From Agromyces agglutinans (GTDB lineage: Bacteria; Actinomycetota; Actinomycetes; Actinomycetales; Microbacteriaceae), in NCBI RefSeq assembly GCF_009647605.1, contig NZ_WJIF01000004.1:1-64000 (forward strand): a stretch of DNA of 64,000 nt, in the 5' to 3' direction. The notes under the pieces are model-generated. The model had not been told where the DNA came from. It saw only the letters and a list, made by a program, of their open reading frames with translations, and did no database searches. Below, piece by piece: positions 52,231-61,151 of this stretch (position 1 is its first letter; every line of letters starts with the position of its first letter). A program made the translations under genes and the position numbers.

Positions 52231-52602
52231 TCAGTGCTGCAGCACCGCCCAGGCGAGCAGGCTGTCGATGCGACGGATGTCGGCGCCCTTCGAGAGCCTC
52301 ACCTTGATGTGGCCGGCCTTCGTCCAGAGTTCGAGCTCGGCGTCGCGGTCGAGCAGTCCGCCGGCGTTCTCGCTCGACCACATGTGGATCGAGCTGTATG
52401 GCAGCGACGTGATCTCGACCTTCTTGCCGGTGATGCCCTGCGCGTCGCGCACGATCAGTCGCTTCGTCGTGAACGTGGCCGAATCGCGGAACGTCTTGAA
52501 GGACGCGACGGCCTGCTCGCCCTCGACGAGCAGCGGCTGCACGTCGGCGGGCACGGGGATCTCATTTCGGAGCGTCCAGGCGAGGATGGGGGAGGTTTCC
52601 AT
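52231..52602 (-). CDS. PH-domain-like (bacterial PH) protein
   Basis: 123 residues, probably cytoplasmic. The pattern VEGEQAVASFKTFRDSATFTTKRLIVRDAQGITGKKVEITSLPYSSIHMWSSENAG is the strand core of small bacterial PH (YokE-like) domains. RBS AAAGGA lies about 9 nt before ATG. It lies 33 bp downstream of the beta-rich protein gene on the same strand. Confidence 0.8.
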   Translation of the reverse strand: METSPILAWTLRNEIPVPADVQPLLVEGEQAVASFKTFRDSATFTTKRLIVRDAQGITGKKVEITSLPYSSIHMWSSENAGGLLDRDAELELWTKAGHIKVRLSKGADIRRIDSLLAWAVLQH

Positions 52603-52635
52603 GGGGTGATGTCCTTTCGACGGATGCCTCGGCGC

Positions 52636-53043
52636 TCAGCCGACCGTCAGCGTCCAGTTGCCGTTGGCGCCGACCTCGATCACCGAGGGACCGGCCGTGA
52701 GCGGGACGGTGCCCGAGTAGGGGCCGATCTCGTTGACGAGCAGGCCGACGCTGAACGCGGCTGCGGTCTCTTCGGAGACCATGAAGTTGGCATCGCCGTC
52801 GTGGGTCGCGGTGAGGGCGCCGGCCGGGCCGTCGTAGAGCATGACCGCGTCGCCCGCGCCCGCACCGGTGAACACCGGCGCCGCGGAGACGGGCGCGATG
52901 GTGATCGACCAGTTGCCATCGGCCTTCACCTCGAGCGTGGATGCCTTGGCGAGCCCGAGGAATCCGTACGCCGACGTGCCGTTGTACGCGCCGATCGTGT
53001 TCACGAGCAGGTCGCCGGTCGGCTGGTTGCCCGCGTCGAGCAC
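52636..53043 (-). CDS. Repeat-containing beta-rich protein, probably 5'-truncated
   Basis: 135 residues from GTG 53041-53043. It contains two copies of a block: LLVNTIGAYNGTSAYGFLGL ... EVKADGNWSITIAP, then LLVNEIGPYSGTVPL ... EVGANGNWTLTVG. The frame stays open upstream (reading NFIVNVLDAGN) to a TGA at 53143-53145 but offers no ATG or GTG there. The sequence around 53060-53100 is AT-rich and unlike its neighbours. The N-terminus appears to have been cut off where the defence island begins. Annotation as an intact gene is doubtful. Confidence 0.5.
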   Translation of the reverse strand: MLDAGNQPTGDLLVNTIGAYNGTSAYGFLGLAKASTLEVKADGNWSITIAPVSAAPVFTGAGAGDAVMLYDGPAGALTATHDGDANFMVSEETAAAFSVGLLVNEIGPYSGTVPLTAGPSVIEVGANGNWTLTVG

Positions 53044-53283
53044 GTTGACGATGAAGTTCGCGGGTAAGGGTGGCGATGCCGACTGTATGGTTTCGTATGC
53101 AACAAGAGGATGCTTCGAGCGCTGAGAGCCCCCGAAGTGGGGTCAAATAGTCCGGGCCAGTTCCGATGTTCCCGATGCTTCCTTTACTTATGCTCGAGAC
53201 ATGGTCAATCGCTCGCAGCATTGCGGACATCCAAGCCGCCTGCGAGGTTCACTGTCTCTCGCTCAAGCAGGGCACTCCTTTAG

Positions 53284-56205
53284 TTGAGCGACCTAAGCAA
53301 CGGCCGGGAGCTCGTGCCGCTCACCGACTACCAGGCGAAGTATTATGCGCACGAGCTGCAGCGCAGCTACGCGAACGATCACGTGGGAAAGCTCGCTGGT
53401 CTGCTGTTCGACGCCCAGGTGGAGCCTAAGCCGCATCAGATCGATGCGGCGCTGTTCGCGTTGCAGACTCCGTTCCTCTCGGGTGTGATCCTCGCTGACG
53501 AGGTGGGCCTCGGCAAGACGATCGAGGCGGGCATCGTCATCTCGCAGTACTGGGCGGAGCGTCGCCGCAGCATCCTGATCGTTGCCCCGTCGAGCCTGCG
53601 GCAGCAGTGGCAGCAGGAGCTGTACGAGAAGTTCCTGATCCCCTCCGCGATCCTCGATCCGAAGTCGATGGACTCGCTGCTTGCTGCAGCGGGTGGTCGC
53701 TCGGCGCAGGTGTTGATCTGCTCCTATGAGTTCGTGTTCCGGCACGAGACCTCACTGCTCAAGGCGTGGGATCTCGTGGTCGCGGACGAGGCGCACCGGC
53801 TGCGGAACTTCTGGACGGGCAAGACGAAGGCCGCCGAGGCGGTGGCGCACATCGTGTCGGGTGCGCACAAGACGGTGCTGCTGACGGCGACGCCGCTGCA
53901 GAACAAGCTCGAGGAGCTGTATGGGCTGGTGTCGATCTTCGACCCGGGCTACTTTTATTCGCTCGATGCCTTCCGGGAGCGGTACGTCAAGAACCGAGAC
54001 CTTGGCGGTGACGACGACCTGGTGGAGCGTGTCGCGACGGTCTCGAAGCGCACACTGCGGCGTGACGCGGACAAGTACATCCACTTCACCAAGCGCCTGC
54101 CGCTGACAGTTGAGTTCACTCCGTCGCCGGACGAGGCGCGGCTCTACGACCTGGTGAACGACTACCTGCAGCGCGACGAGCTGTTCGCCTTCGCGGGAAG
54201 CCAACGCCACCTCTCCGCCCTGATCATCCGCAAGCGCCTCGGCTCGTCGACCTACGCTGTCGCGAGCACGTTGGAGAACATCGCCAACCGCCTGGCCGAT
54301 GAGGTTGCTGCCGGGCAGCGTCGCGACGGTCGTGGCGGTCTGGTCGCCGCAGACTTCGCCGTCGACGACGAGATCACCAGCGAGGAGCTGGAGGAGGCCG
54401 AGGAGATCGACGGCGCGGACACGAGTGCTCGCGCGTCGATGCCGCTGGACGAGTCGCTGCTGGAGGCGATGCGTGCCGAGGTTGCGGAGCTGCGCGAGTA
54501 CGCCGCGCTGGCCCGTTCGATCACCGAGAACCAGAAGGCGGTCAAGCTCGGTGAGGCGCTTGACCTTGGCTTCGAGCGCCTGCGCGAGTTGAGCGCTCCT
54601 GAGAAGGCCATCATCTTCACGGACTCGACCAAGACGCAGGAGTACATCGCCCGCTCACTGCGTGAGGCCGGTCGCGGCGAGAGACTCGTTCTGTTCAACG
54701 GCTCGAACAGCGGGCCGGAGCAGACCGCGATTTACCAGGCATGGCTGGAGGAGAACCGGGACGGCGACCTGATCACCGGCATTGCCGCTGTGGATCGGCG
54801 GAAGGCGCTCGTGGACTACTTCCGCACTGAGGGCGCGATCATGATCGCGACCGAGGCCGCGGCAGAGGGCATCAACCTGCAGTTCTGCGCGATGCTCGTC
54901 AACTACGACCTGCCCTGGAACCCGCAGCGGGTTGGGCAGCGCATCGGCCGTGTGCACCGCTTCGGGCAGAAGCACAACGTCGTCGTCGTGAACTTCTCGA
55001 ACAAAGGCAACATCGCCGAGCAGCGCATCCTGGAGCTGCTGACGAACAAGTTCCAACTGTTCTCCAGCGTCTTCGGCGCAAGCGACGAGGTGCTCGGCGC
55101 CATCGAGGACGGCCTGGACTTCGAGAAGACCATCAGCGACATTCTCACCCGCTGCAGAACCGCCGACGAGCTGGACTCCGCGTTCAGGGAGCTGGAGCAG
55201 CAGTACGCGAGTGAGATCTCGCGCGAGATGGCCAGCGCCAAGGCGAAGGTCTTCGATAACCTCGACCCCCACGTCCAGGATCGCCTCAAGGCCTACGACA
55301 CGCAGTCCGGTGAGGTGCTCAACAAGTTCGAGCGCCTGCTGCTCGCGGTGACCCGGCACGAGCTGGACGAGCACGCTACCTTCGAGGGCGACGGGCGCAC
55401 CTTCGTGCTGAACCAGTCGCCGGTGAAGGACGCGCCGACCGGCCGCTACTTCTTCAAGTCCCAGCCGCTGGAGAACGCCCACCAGTACCGCTACGCGAGC
55501 CCGTTGGCCCAGCACATCGTCGAAACCTCGAAGACCCACGACACCCCGGCACGCGAGCTGACGTTTTCGCTGAGCCAGTCGGAGCGCGTCAGCAGCGCGA
55601 TTCGCACGCTGGAGGGCACCAGCGGCGAACTCACCGTCAGCGTTGCGACCTTCCGTATGAGGGCGCGCGACGAGGACGTCTCCGAGTCCTACATGCTCGC
55701 CGGTGCCCTGACCGATGACGGCCGGCGGCTCGATGAGGAGTACGTCGCAGACATCCTTGACCTCGCCTGCATCGACGTCGGGACACGGCCGGTGGCGATC
55801 GACGAGGGCCGCTTCATGCCGCATCTCGACACTCGACGGGCTGAGCTGGAGAGGGAAGTCCAGGGCCGCAACTCCCGCTACTACGACCAGCAGGAGGAAC
55901 TGCTCTACCGCAACCAACAGGATCGCAAGGCTGAGCACGAGGGTGCGATCCGTGACTACCGCGCCAAGGAGAAGGAAGCACGCAAGCTGGCGCGGCAGGC
56001 CGACGACCCGATGGAGCAGCTGCGGCTGAAGAAGGAAGCCCGCAGGTGGGAGCAGCGTGCCGAGGAAGCCGACGAGGACTTCCGCGAGACACGCAAGAAG
56101 CTCCGGGCGGAGGCGGACAAATACCTCGACCTGATCGAGCAGTCGCTCCGGGGAACCCAGGAGGCAGAGCATCTGTTCACGATTCGCTGGCGGATCGCCA
56201 TATAG
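53284..56205 (+). CDS. SNF2-family helicase of the defence island
   Basis: 973 residues from TTG 53284 (MSDLSNGRELVPLTDYQ); GTG 53314 is an alternative. Superfamily 2 motifs: ADEVGLGKTIEA (I, Walker A), IVAPSSL (Ia), VVADEAHRLR (II, DEAH), LLTATPLQN (III), FTDSTKTQEYI (IV), MIATEAAAEGINLQFC (V), NPQRVGQRIGRVHRFGQKH (VI). The N-terminal LTDYQAKYYAHELQR segment is typical of a family of SNF2 proteins found beside type III mod/res genes. The C-terminal 250 residues form charged coiled coils (EKEARKLARQADDP). It precedes mod by 61 bp. Its codon usage and GC are lower than those of the left-hand genes. Confidence 0.88.
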   Translation: MSDLSNGRELVPLTDYQAKYYAHELQRSYANDHVGKLAGLLFDAQVEPKPHQIDAALFALQTPFLSGVILADEVGLGKTIEAGIVISQYWAERRRSILIVAPSSLRQQWQQELYEKFLIPSAILDPKSMDSLLAAAGGRSAQVLICSYEFVFRHETSLLKAWDLVVADEAHRLRNFWTGKTKAAEAVAHIVSGAHKTVLLTATPLQNKLEELYGLVSIFDPGYFYSLDAFRERYVKNRDLGGDDDLVERVATVSKRTLRRDADKYIHFTKRLPLTVEFTPSPDEARLYDLVNDYLQRDELFAFAGSQRHLSALIIRKRLGSSTYAVASTLENIANRLADEVAAGQRRDGRGGLVAADFAVDDEITSEELEEAEEIDGADTSARASMPLDESLLEAMRAEVAELREYAALARSITENQKAVKLGEALDLGFERLRELSAPEKAIIFTDSTKTQEYIARSLREAGRGERLVLFNGSNSGPEQTAIYQAWLEENRDGDLITGIAAVDRRKALVDYFRTEGAIMIATEAAAEGINLQFCAMLVNYDLPWNPQRVGQRIGRVHRFGQKHNVVVVNFSNKGNIAEQRILELLTNKFQLFSSVFGASDEVLGAIEDGLDFEKTISDILTRCRTADELDSAFRELEQQYASEISREMASAKAKVFDNLDPHVQDRLKAYDTQSGEVLNKFERLLLAVTRHELDEHATFEGDGRTFVLNQSPVKDAPTGRYFFKSQPLENAHQYRYASPLAQHIVETSKTHDTPARELTFSLSQSERVSSAIRTLEGTSGELTVSVATFRMRARDEDVSESYMLAGALTDDGRRLDEEYVADILDLACIDVGTRPVAIDEGRFMPHLDTRRAELEREVQGRNSRYYDQQEELLYRNQQDRKAEHEGAIRDYRAKEKEARKLARQADDPMEQLRLKKEARRWEQRAEEADEDFRETRKKLRAEADKYLDLIEQSLRGTQEAEHLFTIRWRIAI

Positions 56206-56217
56206 ACCACCGGGGCA

Positions 56218-56246
56218 TTCACAAACCCGACACAAATTGTTAAAAT
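56218..56246 (+). promoter_or_regulatory. Promoter upstream of the mod-res-qat gene string
   Basis: TTCACA (56218-56223), 17 nt, TAAAAT (56241-56246). This is an unusually AT-rich pocket (CAAATTGTTAAAATCATGA) in the window. It would let the modification and Qat genes be expressed apart from the helicase. Confidence 0.6.
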
Positions 56247-56266
56247 CATGAAAGAGATTCACCCGA

Positions 56267-58171
56267 ATGACTGACAATACCTACGAAACACCATCCACTA
56301 CTCCGAACTTCCAGACCGAGCTGGCAGCGCAGCTTGCCGATCTGATTCCCGAGGCCATCGCCGACGGCAAGGTGGATGTCGAGAAGCTCAAGGAACTGCT
56401 CGAGAGCGACGCAGCCGACGGCAGTGAGCGGTTCGGACTGTTCTGGCCTGGCAAGAAGCGTGCCCTTCGCGCGGCGCAGGAGCCGACCACGGCAACGCTG
56501 AAGCCCGACTTCGACAACTCGAAGGACTGGGAAACGACGCAGAACGTCTTCATCGAGGGCGACAACCTCGAAGTGCTCAAGATCCTGCAGAAGCATTACC
56601 ACGCCAAGATCAAGCTGATCTACATCGACCCTCCCTACAACACGGGCAAGGACTTCGTCTACCCGGACAACTACAAGGAGGGTCTCGACACCTACCTCGA
56701 GTGGACGCGCCAGGTCAACGAGGAGGGCAAGAAGGTCACGACCAACGCCGAAACCGAGGGCCGCTACCACTCCAACTGGCTCAACATGATGTACCCGCGC
56801 CTCAAGCTGGCGCGGAACCTGCTCGCCGACGATGGAACGATCTTCGTCAGCATCAGCGACCATGAGGTCGACAATCTCCGGAAGCTTCTCAATGAAGTTT
56901 TCGGTGAGTCCAATTACATCGGCCAGATCGCCGTGTCGAAAGGTACGACGACTGGTCAGGATGCCAGCGACATTGGCAGCAGCATCGACTTCCTGCTTGT
57001 CTACGCCCGCAGCAAGACAAACTACGTCCCAAACGGGCTTCCTCTCAGCGAGGGAGACATGGCTCGGTTCAACCAGCAGGACGAGCGCGGACGTTACAGC
57101 ACCTTGCAGTTCAGAAAGACTGGATCGAACGACCGACGTGAGGATCGCCCGAACCTGTACTACCCGCTCACAGCTCCAGACGGCTCCGAAGTCTTTCCGA
57201 TCGGACCCGGCGGATATGAAAGCCGTTGGCGTACTGCACGCGAGCAGTACGACTCTTGGGTCGCCGATGGAATGGTTGATTGGAAGAAGGACGCGGATGG
57301 GAACTTCAAGCCGTACATTAAGTACTACCTGGAGGGGCGAACAAAGCAAGTTTCCAACTACTGGGATGACATCGAGGGCAACAAGAAGGCGAGCCTGACC
57401 GTCAAGGATCTTCTCGGCGCCAACATCTTCGATAACCCGAAGCCCGTCGGCCTCATCAAGAAGATCCTGCACATTGCAACCGATCGCGACTCGATCGTCC
57501 TTGACTTCTTCTCTGGATCGGCCACGACGGCACACGCGGTAATGCAGCTCAACGCGGAGGATGGCGGGACGCGACGACACATCCAGGTGCAGCTTCCCGA
57601 GCCGACTCCGAAAGATTCGGCAGCTCGCAGGGCCAACTACGAGACGATCGCAGGTGTCGCGCGTGCGCGCATGGACCTCGCAGGCAACAAGATCGCGTCG
57701 AGTGCGGCAGGACAACTCGAGACCGGTTCCGCACCCCTCGACGTCGGCTTCCGCTCCTACAAGCTCTCCGACACGAACTTCTCCAAGTGGCGGTTGTCCA
57801 GTGATGTTGACGAGGACTCGTTGCAGCAGCACCTGCTCAGCCTTCGTGACAGCGCGACTGATGATGCGACTCCCGATGAGCTGCTTACCGAGATCCTGCT
57901 CAAGCAGGGCTATTCGCTGACCGAGGCCGTCTCGCCTGCTGAGGTCGGTGGCCTCGACGTCCGGCTTGTTCGTGACCGTGATGGCGACGTTGCCGTGTTG
58001 GCGTACCTGAACGAGCATGTCAAGCCGACGCTTGAGCAGCTCCGCGCGCTTGTCGATGAGGCGCAGACGCGGATTATCGTGCTCGAGGATGCCTTCCAGG
58101 GCGATGACGAACTCAAGACCAACCTGTCCCAGCTCGCGCAGAGCAAGGGTATTGAGCTCTGGACGGCGTGA
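56267..58171 (+). CDS. mod: Type III restriction-modification DNA methyltransferase (Mod)
   Basis: 634 residues. Beta-class N6-adenine methyltransferase: the catalytic DPPY (residues 121-124 in YIDPPYNTGKDF) precedes the SAM motif LDFFSGSATTAHAV (about residue 410), with a target-recognition region between. N-terminal SERFGLFWPGKKRALRAA and GDNLEVLKILQKHY are typical of type III Mod. It methylates one strand of an asymmetric site and forms a complex with Res. The stop overlaps the res start in TGATG. The central region (56881-57360) is only about 56% GC by hand count, lower than its flanks. Confidence 0.93.
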   Translation: MTDNTYETPSTTPNFQTELAAQLADLIPEAIADGKVDVEKLKELLESDAADGSERFGLFWPGKKRALRAAQEPTTATLKPDFDNSKDWETTQNVFIEGDNLEVLKILQKHYHAKIKLIYIDPPYNTGKDFVYPDNYKEGLDTYLEWTRQVNEEGKKVTTNAETEGRYHSNWLNMMYPRLKLARNLLADDGTIFVSISDHEVDNLRKLLNEVFGESNYIGQIAVSKGTTTGQDASDIGSSIDFLLVYARSKTNYVPNGLPLSEGDMARFNQQDERGRYSTLQFRKTGSNDRREDRPNLYYPLTAPDGSEVFPIGPGGYESRWRTAREQYDSWVADGMVDWKKDADGNFKPYIKYYLEGRTKQVSNYWDDIEGNKKASLTVKDLLGANIFDNPKPVGLIKKILHIATDRDSIVLDFFSGSATTAHAVMQLNAEDGGTRRHIQVQLPEPTPKDSAARRANYETIAGVARARMDLAGNKIASSAAGQLETGSAPLDVGFRSYKLSDTNFSKWRLSSDVDEDSLQQHLLSLRDSATDDATPDELLTEILLKQGYSLTEAVSPAEVGGLDVRLVRDRDGDVAVLAYLNEHVKPTLEQLRALVDEAQTRIIVLEDAFQGDDELKTNLSQLAQSKGIELWTA

Positions 58172-61151
58172 TGAGTGGTTCAGGGTTTCAGTTCGACGCC
58201 AGCCAGCCGTATCAGCTGGATGCGATCGCGTCCGTGGTCGACCTGTTCGACGGGCAGCCGAAGGACGCAGAGAAGCTGGTCACGACGCTGCGCGGTGCAG
58301 CGGTGCTTGCTGAGTCCGATCAGGCGGCGCTCGATATTGACCTCACGCAGGAGGTCGGTGCGGTCGGTAACAGCCTCGTGCTTGACCGCGACCTGATTCT
58401 TGCGAACGCGCAGCGCGTGCAGGACCGGAATGGCCTTGAGGTTGCGCCGTCGCTTGCGGGTGACGCGCTCGACTTCGATATCGAGATGGAGACTGGCACC
58501 GGCAAGACGTATGTCTACCTGCGCACGATCTTCGATCTGGCTGTCCGGTACAACTTCACGAAGTTCGTGATCCTTGTGCCCAGCGTGGCGATTCGTGAGG
58601 GTGTCAGCACGAGTATCCGGCTCATGCGCGAGCACTTTGAGAACCTCTACAAGCCGCAGGACATCACCTTCGATGCCTCGATCTATAGCGGTAAGAGCGC
58701 TGAGGAGGTGCAGTCGTTCGCGACTTCGACCAACGTGCAGATCCTGATCATGACGATCGACTCGATCCGTGGCAACGCGAACACCCGGATCATCCACCAG
58801 ACGCGCGACAAGCTGAACGGTCTGCGCCCGATCGACTACCTGAAGGCGACCCATCCGGTCGTGATCATGGACGAGCCGCAGAACATGGAGTCGCAACTGT
58901 CGCAGTCGGCGGTTGGTGAACTCGATCCGGTGTTCACGCTGCGCTACAGCGCGACCCACAAGAAGCAGCGCAACGTGGTGTACCGCCTCGACCCGGTCGA
59001 CGCGCACGATCTCGGGTTGGTGAAGCAGATCGTTGTGGCCGAGGTGGCCCAGCAGGGCGCAGACGCGACGCCGTACATCAAGCTGGTCGAGGTGCGGCGG
59101 GAGCCGTCCTGGTCGGCCCGGCTGGAGCTGTCCTGCCGCAAGGCCGACGGTTCGCTCGAGCGCCGCGTCGTGAACGTGAAGCAGCACCAGGAGCTGTCGG
59201 ATGCGCGCCTGACGAACAACCCGATCTACGAGGGCTGGCGCATCAACGAGCTGAGCATCGAGCCCGCCTACGTCGATCTCACGTCGCACGGTTTCCTCTA
59301 TGAGGGCGAGAGTATCGGTGCCTCGGCCGGTGCGATCTACAAGGAGATGATCCGAGAGACCGTTCGCGAGCACCTGCGCAAGGAATCGATGCTCCGCGCC
59401 AAGGGCATCAAGGTGCTCAGCCTGTTCTTCGTCGACAAGGTAGCCAGCTACCTGGGCGACGGCACGAACAACGACGACGCGAACGGTGACTTTGTGCAGT
59501 GGTTCGACGAGGTCTTCGTCGAGGAGCGTGCGAAGTCTGCGCGCTACCAGGAGTTGCTGTCGCAGGCGCCGAGCGAGCTTCGCCGGGCCTACTTCTCCCA
59601 GATCAAGCGCGGCAAGACGACCACCTACCAGGACTCGTCCGGCACGACGAAAGCCGATGACGATGCCTACGAACTGATCATGCAGCAGAAGGAACGACTG
59701 CTCGACGAGAACGAGCCCGTGCGGTTCATCTTCAGCCACTCTGCCCTGCGCGAGGGTTGGGACAACCCGAACGTCTTCCAGATCTGCACCCTGCGCGAGA
59801 TGGGTGCCGAGACCGAGCGCCGCCAGACCCTCGGCCGCGGATTGCGCCTCCCCGTCGCAAAGACCGACGATGGCTACGCCCGCGTCGCTGACCGTGGCAT
59901 CGCGACGTTGACGGTCGTCGCGAACGAGTCATACACGAAGTTCGCGGATGCGCTCCAGCGTGAGTATAAGGAGGCCGGCGTCGAGATCGGCCGAGTGCGT
60001 AGGGCTGAGTTCTCGAAGATCCCGCTGCAGGACGAGAACGGTGCGCTCATCGACGACCAGTTCGGTTACCAGCGCTCTGTCCTCGTGTGGGAGCACCTCA
60101 AGGACAAAGGCTTCATCGACAAGGACGGCGCGGTCACCTCGAAGTTCCAGCCGAACCAGCTCGGCTTCGACCTCGGCCTGCCGATCGACTTCGCATGGGC
60201 TGAGTCGATCATCATCGAGCTGGTCGAGCGCGCGAACATCGGCAAGTACGTCAAGCCGGTCAGCAAGCGTCAGCCGCGAGTGCTCAACAAGCAGCTCTAC
60301 TCGAACCCGGAGTTTGAGGAGTTCTGGGAAGCCATCAGCCAGAAGACCACCTACCGCGTCCGGGTCGGCCGCGACCAATTGATCGAGAACGCCGTCCGCG
60401 CGATCCGGGAAGCGCCGCAGATCGACGCGCTGCGCATCCAGGTGACCCGCGCTGGAGTCAAGGTGCTGCGAGGCGGTGCCAAGGGCGAGGAGCTCGGCAC
60501 CCGCTCGGCGGATCTCAAGGGCAGCTACGACCTGCCCGACATCATCACGGAGCTGCAGGAAGCCACTTCCCTTACCCGCAAGACCATTGTCGACATCCTG
60601 ATCGGCAGTGGCCGGCTGGGCGAGTTCATCGGCAACCCGAACGACTTCATCGCGATGACCAAGCGCGCCTCCAGAGCGAGCTGGCGAAGATCGTGGTCGA
60701 CGGCATCCAGTACGAGCGGATCGCAGGCTCGGTCTACGAACTGCGCGAGTTGCAGCGAGACGGCGAGGAGGAGAAGGAGCGCTTCCTCGACCAGATGTAC
60801 AAGGTGCAGCACATCCAGAAGACCGACTTCGACTACGTCGTGTTCGACTCCGACGTCGAGCGCCAGTTCGCCGGACTGCTCGACTCGCGCGAGGACATCA
60901 AGCTGTTCATGAAACTGCCTGCCAAGTTCAAGATCGACACTCCGGTCGGGCCGTACAACCCCGACTGGGCGATCATCAAGCAGGAGGACGGTGAGGACCG
61001 GATCTACATGATCCGCGAGACGAAGAGCACCCTCGACGACTCGAAGCTCCGCCCCACCGAGCTCGCCAAGATCAGGTCCGCCAAGCGCCACTTCGAAGCC
61101 ATCGGCATTGATGACTACGCACGAGCAGTACCGGGAGCGTGGAAACTATGA
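58171..61151 (+). pseudogene. res: Type III restriction endonuclease (Res), interrupted by a one-base frameshift
   Basis: The helicase part (frame of 58171) has METGTGKTYVYLRTI (Walker A), VIMDEPQNMES (type III DEPQ box), FSHSALREGWDNPN and RRQTLGRGLRLPV (motifs V-VI). Near 60668-60672 the frame breaks after NPNDFIAMTKRA. Homologous sequence resumes one frame back as QSELAKIVVDGIQYERIAG. The shifted part carries the PD-(D/E)xK nuclease (NPDWAIIK, IRETKS). One missing base, for example CCC read as CC, would restore about 993 residues. As written, the protein stops at 60912 without a nuclease. The end overlaps the next gene in ATGA. Confidence 0.88.

Noticed and set aside
53284..56205. SNF2 helicase considered as DISARM DrmD
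   Set aside because: No DrmA, DrmB or DrmC genes are nearby, and mod/res are clearly type III, so a DISARM label is not supported.
54655..56277. A 540-codon minus-strand frame opposite the SNF2 helicase
   Set aside because: The sense strand has all helicase motifs; the antisense protein has none.
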